A DNA stretch of 17,895 bases from Flavobacteriales bacterium UBA7666 (lineage in GTDB: Bacteria > Bacteroidota > Bacteroidia > Flavobacteriales_D > Crocinitomicaceae): NCBI GenBank assembly GCA_002483265.1, contig DLHO01000014.1:1-17895 (forward strand), written 5' to 3'. The notes beneath the pieces were generated by a model. It did not search any database and was not told the origin of the DNA. It saw only the letters and a program-made list of their open reading frames with translations. Below are positions 1-9,034 of the stretch, one piece after another; the stretch's first letter is position 1, and every line of letters begins with the position of its first letter. The translations under genes and the position numbers were made by a program.

Positions 1-3000
1 GATTGAGTTGTTGCACCATTCGACCACAAGTAGGATGTTCCTGCAGTTGAAGTTAATACCACTGATCCACCAGTACAGAATGTTGTTGCTCCGCCAGCTG
101 TAATCGTTGGAGTGGCAGGAGTAGGATTCACCAATACATCTGTTTGAGCAGAAGGTCCGGATGAACAACCTAGCAAAACATGTTCTACCGTATATGAACC
201 GGTTGTTGTAACAGTGATCGATTGTGTTGTTTCACCTGTTGACCATACGTTTCCAAGTAAAAAGGAAGAAGTTAATACGACAGATCCACCTGAACAGAAA
301 GTTGTTGGTCCACCAGCTGATATTGAAGGAACACCCGGGATTGGATTTGCAGTAACATTTATTACATTCGAAGAAGCCGACGTACATGGTCCGTCAACAA
401 CATTCACAAAATAAGAACCTGTTGTTGTAACAGTAATTGATTGCGTAGTTTCACCCGTTGACCAAACATTTCCACTGGAAGCAGAAGAAGTCAATACGAC
501 AGATCCGCCAAGACAGAAGGTAGTGAGCCCGCTAGCTGTAATTGTTGGAGTAGCAGGAGTAGGGTTTACCAAAACATCTGTTTGAGCAGAAGATCCTGAA
601 GAACAACCCGCTTGAATTTCTTCTACAGTATATGTTCCGGTTGTGGTAACCGTAATTGATTGTGTAGTTTCACCCGTTGACCAAACATTTCCACTGGAAG
701 CGGAAGAAGTTAATACAACAGATCCACCGGAACAGAAAGTCGTTGAACCACTTGCCGTAATTGTTGGAACAGAAGGAATAGGATTAACGGTTACCGTTGT
801 TGGTGATGCAGAAGTTGCGGTACAACCAAATCCGTTCGTTACTTCTACAGAGTAAGAACCTGTTGTTGTAACAGTAATGGATTGTGTTGTTTCAGCTGTT
901 GACCAAACATTTCCACTTGCTGCGGAAGAAGTCAAGACAACTGAACCACCATTGCAGAAAGTTGTTGCACTTGCGGCAGTAATTACCGGGACAGAAGGAT
1001 TCGGATTTACAGTAACTGTTTGACTTGCGGATGATCCGGAAGAACAACCCGCTTGAATTTCTTCTACAGTATATGTTCCGGTTGTTGTAACTGTAATAGA
1101 TTGTGTTGTTTCACCAGTTGACCACAAGTTATTATTGGAAGCCGATGAGGTTAATATCACTGAACCACCATCACAAAAAACAGTTAAACTGCCCGCAGTA
1201 ATTGTAGGGATGGAAGGAATCGGGTTAACTGATACCGAAGTTGCAGAAGCTGATGAAGTAGTACAGCCAAAGCCATTTGTAACAATCACAGAGTATGAAC
1301 CTGAAGTTGTAACTGTTATAGATTGTGTTGTTTCACCTGTTGACCACAAGTTTCCGGCGATTGCAGAAGAAGTCAATACAACAGATCCACCTGCACAGAA
1401 TGTAGTTGGGCCACCAGCTGTAATCGTTGGGACGGAAGGATTTGGATTCACAGTAACTGTTTCAGCAGCTGAGTTTCCAGATGAACATCCCAATAAGATT
1501 TGCTCTACAGTATATGAACCTGAAGTTGTAACTGTTATAGATTGTGTCGTTTCACCAGTTGACCAAGCATTTCCACTGGAAGCAGAAGAAGTCAATACAA
1601 CAGATCCACCTGAGCAGAAAGTTGTTGAACCACCCGCAGTAATCGTAGGAACAGTAGGAAGTGGATTAACCGTTACAGTAGTTGCAGAACTCACAGGACT
1701 TGTACATCCGTTTGCATCTGTAATTTGAACGGTATAAGAACCAGTAGTTGTTACGCTAATGGAAGATGTTGTTTCACTCGTCGACCAAAGGTAAGAAGTT
1801 CCGGCACTAGATGTTAATGTTACCGATCCGCCAGCACAAATGGTTGTTGATCCACTTGGAGTAATTGTTGGAGCTGCTGGTAACGGATTAACAGTTAAGG
1901 AGATCACATTACTCGGTGAACTTAAACAACCACCTCCATTTTCTTTTTGTACTGAATAGGAACCGGAAGTAGTTACAGTAATCGATTGAGTTGTTTCACC
2001 TGTCGACCATAAATTATTATTTACGGATGATGAAGTCAATACGACAGATCCTCCTGCACAGAAAGTTGTTGGTCCTCCTGCAGTAGCTGTTGGAGTAGTT
2101 GGAAGCGGATTAACAGTAATGTTTGTAACAGCACTTGCCGCACTTAAACATCCTGCAGCATTTGTAACTTGCACAGAATATGAACCTGAAGCTGAAACTG
2201 TTATTGATTGGGTTGTTTCACCTGTTGACCATAAATAAGAAGTTCCTGCACTTGAAGTTAAGACAACAGAATTACCTAAACAGAAAGTTGTTGAACCACT
2301 CGGAGTAATTGTCGGTGCAGCTGGTAGTGCATTTACTGTAACAATTGTTGGGGCACTAGCTACACTTTGACAACCTGCAGCATTGGTAACCTGAACGGTA
2401 TAAGATCCTGATGTTGTGATGTTAATAGAAGCTGTTGTTGCTCCCGTTGACCACAAGTAAGCTATTTCAGCGCTAGAAGTCAATGTTACCGAACCACCAG
2501 CACAGAAAGTGGTAGAACCACCAGCAGTAATTGTCGGTGCAGCAGGAGTAGGGTTAACAGTTACTGTTGTTACAGCACTCGCAGCGCTTTGACAACCTGC
2601 AGCATTGGTAACCTGAACGGTATATGTTCCAGAAGTTGTTGCGTTAATAGAAGCTGTCGTTGCTCCCGTTGACCATAAGTAAGATGTTCCAGCACTAGAA
2701 GTCAATGTTACCGAACCACCAGCACAAAAAGTGGTAGAACCACCTGCAGTAATTGTTGGAGTTGCAGGTAAAGTATTCACCGTAACGACGGTTGGAGTGC
2801 TTGCTGCACTTTGGCAACCAGAAGCATTGGTTACTTGAACGGTATAAGATCCTGAAGTTGTGACATTAATAGAAGCTGTTGTCGCTCCAGTTGACCACAA
2901 GTAAGAATTTCCTGCACTTGCAGTTAAAGTTACCGATCCGCCAGTACAGAAAGTAGTAGAACCACTAGGAGTAATTGTTGGAGTTGCTGGTAAAGCATTG

Positions 3001-5430
3001 ACTGTAACTACCGTTGGAGAACTAGCAGTACTTTGACAGCCAGAAACATTAGTTATTTGAACGGTATATGAACCTGCAGTTGTAACGTTAATAGATGCTG
3101 TTGTTGCACCAGTCGACCATAAGTAGGTTGTTCCTGCACTAGAAGTCAATGTTACTGATCCGCCAGCACAGAAAGTGGTTGCTCCACCAGCTGTAATTGT
3201 CGGTGCTGCAGGTCCGGGACTCACAGTTACAGGAGTAACTGCACTCGCAGCGCTTTGACAACCAGCTGCATTGGTAACCTGAACAGTATAGTTTCCTGTA
3301 ACGGTAACGCTAATTGAAGCTGTTGTCGCTCCAGTTGACCACAAGTAAGAATTTCCAGCACTTGAAGTTAATGTAACTGAGTTTCCATTACAGAAAGTTG
3401 TTGGTCCGCCAGCAGTAATTGTAGGAGTTGCAGGTAATGTATTTACCGTTACAACAGTAGGAGCACTCGCTGTACTTTGACACCCTGAAGGGTTTGTTAC
3501 TTGAACCGTATATGAACCTGCAGTTGTTACGTTGATTGAAGCTGTTGTAGCTCCAGTTGACCATAAGTAGGAAGTTCCTACACTAGAAGTCAATGTTACT
3601 GATCCGCCAGTACAGAAAGTAGTAGAACCACTGGGAGTAATTGTAGGAGTTGCAGGTAAAGCATTTACTGTAACTACCGTTGGGGCACTCGCTGTACTTT
3701 GACACCCTGAAGCGTTCGTTACTTGAACGGTATATGAACCTGCAGTTGTAACGTTGATTGAAGCTGTTGTAGCACCAGTTGACCACAAGTAAGAATTTCC
3801 AGCACTTGAAGTTAAAGTTACTGAACCGCCGGTACAGAAAGTGGTAGAACCACCAGCTGTAATTGAAGGTGCAGCTGGCAAAGGATTTACTGTAACTACC
3901 GTTGGGGTACTAGCAGTACTTTGACAACCGGAAGCATTGGTTACTTGAACCGAGTATGAACCTGCAGTTGTAACGTTGATTGAAGCTGTTGTAGCACCAG
4001 TTGACCACAAGTAAGATGTTCCTGCGCTTGAAGTTAGTGTTACCGATCCGCCAGTACAGAATGTAGTTGGTCCACCGGGAGTAATTGTTGGAGCAGTTGG
4101 AGCTGTATTTACCGTAACAGTTGTTACAGCACTCGCTACAGATTGACAACCAGAAGCATTGGTTACTTGAACCGTATATGAACCTGCAGTTGTAACGTTG
4201 ATTGAAGCTGTTGTAGCCCCAGTTGACCATAAATAAGATGTTCCAGCACTTGAAGTTAGTGTTACCGATCCGCCAGTACAGAATGTAGTTGGTCCACCGG
4301 GAGTAATTGTTGGAGCAGATGGAGCAGTATTTACCGTAACAGTTGTTGGGCTACTGGCTGCACTTTGACAACCTGAAGCGTTCGTTACTTGAACGGTATA
4401 GTTCCCTGCAGTTGTAACATTGATTGAAGCTGTTGTAGCTCCAGTTGACCACAAGTAAGAAGTTCCAGCACTTGAAGTTAAAGTTACTGAACCACCAGTA
4501 CAGAAAGTGGTTGAACCACTAGCGGTAATTGTTGGTGTTGCAGGTGATGATCCCATGCTTACTGTTACAGCAGTTGAATTTGCTGAGATACACGACCCAT
4601 TATCTAAATGAACAAAATAAGATCCCGCACCACTCACACTAATTGATTGTGTTGTAGCTCCGGTAGACCAAATATTGTTGGTTGCTGAAGAAGAGGTAAG
4701 TGTTACAGTTCCGCTTGGACATAAAGTTACCGGTCCTGCTGGTGAAATTGTTGGAGTGCTTAAAGAAGCTGCAACGGTTACTGTAATCGTATTGGATGTT
4801 AAAGTAGGGCAACCTCCAACAATGTTTTGTACCGAATAGTTTCCGGAAGTTGATACGGTAATACTAGGAGTAGTTGCTCCATTCGACCATAATAAATTGG
4901 TTCCGACACTGGAAGTCAATACCACAGATCCACCCGTACAGAATGTAGTTGGTCCGCCAGCTGTAATTACCGGAGTTTGACTGGAATTTACTACAATTCC
5001 GGTTGATTGCGGAGAGGTACATCCGCCGCTTGTATAAGTTACGGTGTATGTTCCGGGAGTTGTTGCCGTATAATTTTGGTTGGTAGCACCTGAAATAATT
5101 AGGCCGTCTTTGTACCATTGATTTCCGGTTGACTGAGAAGATGTCAGTATTACGTTGCCTCCGCTACAAAATGTGGTTGGACCACCCGGAGTAATCGTTG
5201 GTGCTGTTGGGCCGGGAGTTACTGTTACAGTGATCGTATCAGATTTTGCCTGACACCAGTCACTCCAGGAAGAAGAAGTTACTACATAATAGGGGCCTGA
5301 GGCAGTTGCTGAAATAGCCTGCGTTGTTTCATTATTCGGATCCCAATCATACCATTGCGAAGCAGCTGTTGATGTCAATGTAACACTGTTTCCACTGCAA
5401 AAAGTAGTTGCCCCACCCGCTGTAATAACC
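1..5430 (-). repeat. Tandem array of 25 Ig-like repeats, 219-222 bp period
   Basis: The conserved Trp codon (CCA on the plus strand) of each unit falls at 24, 243, 462, 681, 903, 1122, 1344, 1563, 1785, 2007, 2229 and then every 222 bp to 4449, followed by 4668, 4887, 5115 and 5352. All spacings are multiples of three. Units between about 2230 and 4560 are the most uniform (exactly 222 bp, consensus WSTGATTASINVTTAGSY and VTNASGCQS). Units below 1785 are a second subfamily (WSTGETTQSITVTTTGSY). The three units closest to the FG-GAP part are the most divergent, and two of them have WYKDG or WYDWD in place of WST. Adjacent units share long identical DNA, for example about 70 bp near 4027 and again 222 bp further on. 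Confidence 0.93.
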
Positions 5431-7667
5431 GGAGTGGTATTTAAATGTAAGGTGAAACTGTTTGATGCTCTATTTGGGATAATTACATCCACTCTTCCAT
5501 CATTATTAAAGTCTGCAACAGCCATGCCGGATGCATCCAATTCAGAAGTGAAGTTTAATGTTGGAGGACTTATGACATATGCCGCATCTGTGCCAAAAGC
5601 GGTGGCAACACCTGCAAATAATGATCCGATTACTCCTGCACTGTTATTAAAAACAGCTAGTACATCTAATTTTCCGTCGTTGTTAACATCTGCTATTTTT
5701 ACCCCGGAAACCGGACCAGCACCAACTCCAGTACTTGTACCGGCAATGACATTTGTATTCCCGGGACCTCCACCACTTAGAACGGCAGGATTGAAGATCT
5801 TACCCACTTCTCCGGTTCTTCCAACAATGATGTCTTTATCTCCGTCTCCATCCAGATCAGCAGATTCCAGACATGTGGCTAATGCCCATTGTGCTGTTCC
5901 AGTACCAATATTTCCATTGGCAGATAAGGAACCTGTTCCATTTCCTTTAAATTTAAGGAGCTGGGCATTTGTACTTGCATTATGACCTACGACCACATCA
6001 TTGAAACCATCGTTATCATAGTCTGTGATCAAAATGGCATAGGGAGTTGCGTTTGTTGTGGTGGCAAATGAGGCTGCGAATGAAGTAGCACCGCTTGCAA
6101 GCAGCGTTGAAAAGTTTGAACTTCCGGAGTTACTCACTACAATGTCTGCAAAAGCATCTCCGTTCAAATGTCCAATTTTTGCCTGAACTGGTGTTGTTCC
6201 TACTGCATAATTGGTTGCCGCAGAAAAGGTTCCGCTTCCGGTTCCATAAAAGACACTCACATTTGCACTTCCACTATTTACAACCACTAAATCCATGGAT
6301 CCGTTGTTGTTTAAATCTGCTCCAATAATATGAACGGGTGTTGTACCTGTGATTAAGTTAGCACCGGCTGCAAAGCCTCCGGCACCATTACCCAAATAGA
6401 TTTGAACCGTATTTAAGGTTGAATGTGTGATAGCAACATCCTGGTTTCCGTCTGCATTGAAATCTGCAGCAAAAGAGGAACTCGGGCTGGCAGCGATATC
6501 AAATAAGTTTGTTTGTAAGTAGTTATGAGAAGCATTTCCAACAAAGGAATTGAAATAGGCAACCGAATTTTGTGTAGTAACAATATCAGCATAGGTATCT
6601 GGAGTAAATTGACCGATTATAAGTGCTTTAGGACTTCCGGGAGCTTGTGTTGTCTGATTTAAGGTTAGTACCCCGCCACTGGATCCATAAAAAATGGAAA
6701 CGGTATTTGAAGTGGAATTTGCTACTGCTATATCTTTAAAACCATCCTGATTGATGTCGGCATTGTCAATGCCATCCGGTCCTGACTCTGTAGCGTATAA
6801 AATACCGGGGGTTAAAACTCCCAATCCATTATTTTTAAGAACAGAGATATTGTTACTGCTTTTATTGGTTGTAATTACATCAATATCACTGTCATTATCG
6901 ATGTCGCATAAAGTAAGATCTGATGTTCCTGTTAAATGGGATCCATTGGTGGCAACAATTGAACCTGTAAAAAAGTTACCTAAACTTCCATTGTTATTTA
7001 ACGAGATATAAACGTTGCCAGGTACTCCGGGCGTAGTAAATGAAACCACGTCCAAATGATTATCACCATTCATATCGGCAACTTCCATGTTTTGGATACT
7101 CCCTGAAACAGTAAATACGACAGAACCAAATAAGATCGGGTTACCTAGTGTTCCCGTGAATAATGTGAATTGATTACTTCCGGAGGTTGCCACGATATCC
7201 ATGGCTCCGTCTTCGTTGAAGTCTCCCACAGCCATGTACTTTCCACTTGTGAGAGGAAGGGTGGTGATACTGTCAAAAATACCATTTCCCTGACCATGAT
7301 AAATGTATACTCCTGTCTGGTTAATGTAGGCTACATCCAGCTTTCCATCGTTGTTAAAATCTGTACTTCTTATATCCTGAGTTGAAAGCCCGGCATTTCC
7401 ATATCCAACTGAAGGGCCGAATTTTCCGTTACCCAATCCTTTTTGAAAGGAAAATCGTTTAGTTGCTGATATTGCTGGAACATAGTTACTGCTAACAATG
7501 TCAAGAACCCCGTCGCTGTCAAAATCACCTTTGGTAATACCGCGGGTTTGGGAATAGGTTTTACGGATGGAAATGTCATTCCTCGAACTGAAACAAGCGT
7601 TGGAGACCTGAGACCAATTCAGGAGGGCTATCATGGAGAATGATAGGAAAATAAGTAGTTTTTTCAT
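1..7667 (-). CDS. Giant exported FG-GAP / Ig-like repeat protein, partial (3' end outside window)
   Basis: The reading frame starts with ATG at 7665-7667 and stays open on the minus strand to the window edge, giving 2555 codons without a stop. Residues 1-24 form a signal peptide (MKKLLIFLSFSMIALL, then NWSQVSNA). Residues about 47-725 carry 14 Asp motifs of the FG-GAP/VCBS type, such as GDFDSDGVLDI and ADLDGDGDKDI, spaced about 50 residues apart. From about residue 745 to the edge there are 25 Ig-like repeats with the core FCxGGSVxLTSS...WSTGxTTxSIxVTTxGSYTV. Each has a conserved pair of Cys, probably a disulfide outside the cell. Known of the family: such proteins in Bacteroidota are usually secreted by the type IX system and end in a C-terminal sorting or gliding-type domain; that end is not visible here. 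A role as a cell-surface adhesin is inference. The next gene is transcribed divergently. Confidence 0.93.
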   Translation of the reverse strand, partial: MKKLLIFLSFSMIALLNWSQVSNACFSSRNDISIRKTYSQTRGITKGDFDSDGVLDIVSSNYVPAISATKRFSFQKGLGNGKFGPSVGYGNAGLSTQDIRSTDFNNDGKLDVAYINQTGVYIYHGQGNGIFDSITTLPLTSGKYMAVGDFNEDGAMDIVATSGSNQFTLFTGTLGNPILFGSVVFTVSGSIQNMEVADMNGDNHLDVVSFTTPGVPGNVYISLNNNGSLGNFFTGSIVATNGSHLTGTSDLTLCDIDNDSDIDVITTNKSSNNISVLKNNGLGVLTPGILYATESGPDGIDNADINQDGFKDIAVANSTSNTVSIFYGSSGGVLTLNQTTQAPGSPKALIIGQFTPDTYADIVTTQNSVAYFNSFVGNASHNYLQTNLFDIAASPSSSFAADFNADGNQDVAITHSTLNTVQIYLGNGAGGFAAGANLITGTTPVHIIGADLNNNGSMDLVVVNSGSANVSVFYGTGSGTFSAATNYAVGTTPVQAKIGHLNGDAFADIVVSNSGSSNFSTLLASGATSFAASFATTTNATPYAILITDYDNDGFNDVVVGHNASTNAQLLKFKGNGTGSLSANGNIGTGTAQWALATCLESADLDGDGDKDIIVGRTGEVGKIFNPAVLSGGGPGNTNVIAGTSTGVGAGPVSGVKIADVNNDGKLDVLAVFNNSAGVIGSLFAGVATAFGTDAAYVISPPTLNFTSELDASGMAVADFNNDGRVDVIIPNRASNSFTLHLNTTPVITAGGATTFCSGNSVTLTSTAASQWYDWDPNNETTQAISATASGPYYVVTSSSWSDWCQAKSDTITVTVTPGPTAPTITPGGPTTFCSGGNVILTSSQSTGNQWYKDGLIISGATNQNYTATTPGTYTVTYTSGGCTSPQSTGIVVNSSQTPVITAGGPTTFCTGGSVVLTSSVGTNLLWSNGATTPSITVSTSGNYSVQNIVGGCPTLTSNTITVTVAASLSTPTISPAGPVTLCPSGTVTLTSSSATNNIWSTGATTQSISVSGAGSYFVHLDNGSCISANSTAVTVSMGSSPATPTITASGSTTFCTGGSVTLTSSAGTSYLWSTGATTASINVTTAGNYTVQVTNASGCQSAASSPTTVTVNTAPSAPTITPGGPTTFCTGGSVTLTSSAGTSYLWSTGATTASINVTTAGSYTVQVTNASGCQSVASAVTTVTVNTAPTAPTITPGGPTTFCTGGSVTLTSSAGTSYLWSTGATTASINVTTAGSYSVQVTNASGCQSTASTPTVVTVNPLPAAPSITAGGSTTFCTGGSVTLTSSAGNSYLWSTGATTASINVTTAGSYTVQVTNASGCQSTASAPTVVTVNALPATPTITPSGSTTFCTGGSVTLTSSVGTSYLWSTGATTASINVTTAGSYTVQVTNPSGCQSTASAPTVVTVNTLPATPTITAGGPTTFCNGNSVTLTSSAGNSYLWSTGATTASISVTVTGNYTVQVTNAAGCQSAASAVTPVTVSPGPAAPTITAGGATTFCAGGSVTLTSSAGTTYLWSTGATTASINVTTAGSYTVQITNVSGCQSTASSPTVVTVNALPATPTITPSGSTTFCTGGSVTLTASAGNSYLWSTGATTASINVTTSGSYTVQVTNASGCQSAASTPTVVTVNTLPATPTITAGGSTTFCAGGSVTLTSSAGTSYLWSTGATTASINATTSGTYTVQVTNAAGCQSAASAVTTVTVNPTPAAPTITAGGSTTFCAGGSVTLTSSAEIAYLWSTGATTASINITTSGSYTVQVTNAAGCQSVASAPTIVTVNALPAAPTITPSGSTTFCLGNSVVLTSSAGTSYLWSTGETTQSITVSASGSYSVQVTNAAGCLSAASAVTNITVNPLPTTPTATAGGPTTFCAGGSVVLTSSSVNNNLWSTGETTQSITVTTSGSYSVQKENGGGCLSSPSNVISLTVNPLPAAPTITPSGSTTICAGGSVTLTSSAGTSYLWSTSETTSSISVTTTGSYTVQITDANGCTSPVSSATTVTVNPLPTVPTITAGGSTTFCSGGSVVLTSSASSGNAWSTGETTQSITVTTSGSYTVEQILLGCSSGNSAAETVTVNPNPSVPTITAGGPTTFCAGGSVVLTSSAIAGNLWSTGETTQSITVTTSGSYSVIVTNGFGCTTSSASATSVSVNPIPSIPTITAGSLTVFCDGGSVILTSSASNNNLWSTGETTQSITVTTTGTYTVEEIQAGCSSGSSASQTVTVNPNPSVPVITAASATTFCNGGSVVLTSSAASGNVWSTAETTQSITVTTTGSYSVEVTNGFGCTATSASPTTVTVNPIPSVPTITASGSTTFCSGGSVVLTSSASSGNVWSTGETTQSITVTTTGTYTVEEIQAGCSSGSSAQTDVLVNPTPATPTITASGLTTFCLGGSVVLTSSASSGNVWSTGETTQSITVTTTGSYFVNVVDGPCTSASSNVINVTANPIPGVPSISAGGPTTFCSGGSVVLTSSFLLGNVWSTGETTQSITVTTTGSYTVEHVLLGCSSGPSAQTDVLVNPTPATPTITAGGATTFCTGGSVVLTSTAGTSYLWSNGATTQ
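5440..7570 (-). repeat. Fourteen FG-GAP/VCBS-type Asp-motif repeats (protein level)
   Basis: Asp-rich motifs of the form D-x-[DN]-x-[DN]-G-x-x-D recur near plus-strand positions 7520, 7345, 7215, 7065, 6890, 6745, 6600 (degenerate, FTPDTYADI), 6455, 6310, 6160, 6020, 5855, 5680 and 5505. The mean spacing is about 155 bp (about 50 residues). DNA identity between copies is low, so these are old protein repeats and not a recent tandem array. In the FG-GAP family such motifs bind calcium within the blades of a beta-propeller. Fourteen copies would fit two seven-bladed propellers, which is inference. Confidence 0.85.
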
Positions 7668-7837
7668 ATACGTTTAGTCAAGGTAACAAGGAGTGTATTA
7701 GTTTCTACAAGCCGAAGATAGTTCTTTTTTTAACAAATTTGCCCCGCTCACCCGCGTTTATACAATTTTGCTAAATCGAATTATCCTTGAATATTAGTTT
7801 TCAGTATGAATTGAACGAAAAAAAAATCAAAAGGTTG

Positions 7838-7883
7838 TATTTTTGTTAAAATAAACACAAATTTAATTGATAATTCAATTAAA
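7838..7883 (+). promoter_or_regulatory. Candidate -7 box and palindrome upstream of thioesterase
   Basis: TATTTTTG at 7838-7845 matches the Bacteroidota -7 consensus TAnnTTTG; no clear -33 TTG lies at the right distance. Downstream is a perfect inverted repeat, TTTAATTGA (7862-7870), spacer TAAT, then TCAATTAAA (7875-7883). It ends 26 bp before the ATG at 7910, so it lies in the predicted leader. It could be a regulator's operator or a small hairpin. No ribosome-binding site of the AGGAGG kind is visible, as is usual in this phylum. The rest of 7668-7909 holds nothing else I recognise. Confidence 0.4.
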
Positions 7884-7909
7884 ACAAACTATTTATTATT
7901 TTAGCTCCT

Positions 7910-8386
7910 ATGCAAGACAAGATTACTTTTCAATTCGTGAGTGAACCAACGGATGTGAATTTTGGAGGAAAGGTTCATGGGGGAGCGGTAATGAAATGGA
8001 TCGATCAGGCAGCTTATGCCTGCGCTTCTACTTGGTCTGAGGGTTACTGCGTAACGGTTTACGTTGGTGGAATTCGCTTCTTTAAACCGATTCACATTGG
8101 AAGTTTAGTAAAGATTCAGGCGCGGGTTATTTATACCGGAAAGTCGAGTATTCATATTGGGGTAGATGTTTTCTCCCGAAAGATGAGTGAAGCTAAATTT
8201 GAAAAGACGACTCACTGTGTGATCGTCTTCGTTTCTGTCGATGAAAAAGGAAATCCCAAACCAACCAATCAATGGATTCCGAATACGGAACGCGAAATGC
8301 AATTACAGCAATATGCCAAACGTTTAATGGAATTACGCAAAGATATTGAGGTTGAAATGGGACCTCATTTGAAGGATTTATTTTAA
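7910..8386 (+). CDS. Acyl-CoA thioesterase, hotdog fold (YciA/ACOT-like)
   Basis: The protein has 158 residues, the usual length for a single hotdog-domain acyl-CoA hydrolase, which cleaves acyl-CoA to free acid and CoA in the cytoplasm. The N-terminal signature is intact: PTDVNFGGKVHGGAVMKWID, with N17, G19-G20, H23-G24-G25 and D32 in the positions where this family keeps its catalytic Asn/Asp region and the long central helix. The later strands include VTVYVGGIRFFKPIHIGSLVKI and VKIQARVIYTGKSS, typical of the fold. The C-terminal helix (about 125-150) is charged. It stands alone, divergent from the giant repeat protein, and ends in a strong bidirectional terminator, so it is probably monocistronic. 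The substrate chain length cannot be told from sequence. Confidence 0.9.
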   Translation: MQDKITFQFVSEPTDVNFGGKVHGGAVMKWIDQAAYACASTWSEGYCVTVYVGGIRFFKPIHIGSLVKIQARVIYTGKSSIHIGVDVFSRKMSEAKFEKTTHCVIVFVSVDEKGNPKPTNQWIPNTEREMQLQQYAKRLMELRKDIEVEMGPHLKDLF

Positions 8387-8426
8387 AAAACAGAAGGTGC
8401 GCTATCAATCGCGCACCTTCTGTTTT
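8387..8426. terminator. Bidirectional rho-independent terminator
   Basis: A perfect 16-bp stem, AAAACAGAAGGTGCGC (8387-8402) with GCGCACCTTCTGTTTT (8411-8426), encloses an 8-nt loop. The A tract on one side and the T tract on the other let it work in both directions. It starts right after the thioesterase TAA and overlaps the stop codon of the convergent gene at 8425. Confidence 0.9.
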
Positions 8427-8931
8427 ATGACTGTTGTAAAAAAGTCTTGTACTTCTTTCCTGTCCAATAAATAACCAAACTATTCGTATCGGTACGGATC
8501 AATTGAATAGCAGGGAGTTTTAAACTGATCTTTTTCTTGTTCCCGTCATTCATGATGTACTTATTTCGGTAAATAAACCAACGTTTCGTCCAGGAAAGGG
8601 AAGTTCCCATATCTGTTGCCGTTCCACAACCAATCACGTAAACCAGGTTTTTCACATTGTTGATAATCATTACTCCCTTCGTTTTGTCGATTTTGTTCTC
8701 TACAAAAAAGGCAATATCCACTTGACCATCGCCTGTAAAATCGGCTTCAAAGTAGAAGGGATTGAAATCAGTCAGGATCTGATGTTTTTGAGCCATTTCT
8801 GATTTTTCCAGAATGGGTTTCACCCAATTGGGGATATTGTTTTGAATCAACAAGGAATCTGTTTCAGCAAATGCATTCGCTGAGAGAAAAAAGGTACAGA
8901 TAAATAAACTGAAAGATATAAGTGTTTTCAT
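8425..8931 (-). CDS. Small exported protein with one FG-GAP-like Asp motif
   Basis: The protein has 168 residues. Residues 1-22 form a clear Sec signal peptide (MKTLISFSLFICTFFLSANAFA, cleavage probably before E23) without a lipobox, so the product is probably periplasmic or secreted. The segment EADFTGDGQVDIAFFVENK (about 62-80) resembles a single FG-GAP/VCBS calcium-type motif, the same kind that recurs in the giant protein nearby. I do not recognise the rest, which contains basic and aromatic strands (TKRWFIYRNKY, VIYWTGKKYKT). Between its start and the next gene lies a small inverted repeat, GATTAG (8939-8944) and CTAATC (8952-8957), a possible operator. The function is unknown. Confidence 0.8.
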   Translation of the reverse strand: MKTLISFSLFICTFFLSANAFAETDSLLIQNNIPNWVKPILEKSEMAQKHQILTDFNPFYFEADFTGDGQVDIAFFVENKIDKTKGVMIINNVKNLVYVIGCGTATDMGTSLSWTKRWFIYRNKYIMNDGNKKKISLKLPAIQLIRTDTNSLVIYWTGKKYKTFLQQS

Positions 8932-9034
8932 AAACTGAGATTAGAGTTAGACTAATCTAAGTTTTTTGAAAAGGTCACTTTTAACAAAAACCTGAACGGT
9001 TATAGTTGTTTACTTAACTGGCACTTATTCTCAA

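Noticed and set aside
1135..1728. Long open frame on the plus strand inside the repeat array (197 aa), with similar shorter ones at 214-414 and 643-855
   Set aside because: These are shadows of the Ig-like repeats on the minus strand; the repeated sequence keeps the opposite frame open, and the protein has no recognisable family.
1..5430. CRISPR array
   Set aside because: The 219-222 bp repeats are coding, in frame throughout, and have no short repeat-spacer layout.
5434..7011. Plus-strand open frames over the FG-GAP part (5434-5985, 6095-6328, 6751-7011)
   Set aside because: The minus-strand frame there has a signal peptide and 14 regular Asp motifs; the plus-strand frames have none and are shadows.
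7..7667. Lipobox at Cys25 of the giant protein
   Set aside because: The residue at -3 is Ser and -2 is Asn, a poor lipobox; an ordinary signal peptidase I site is more likely.
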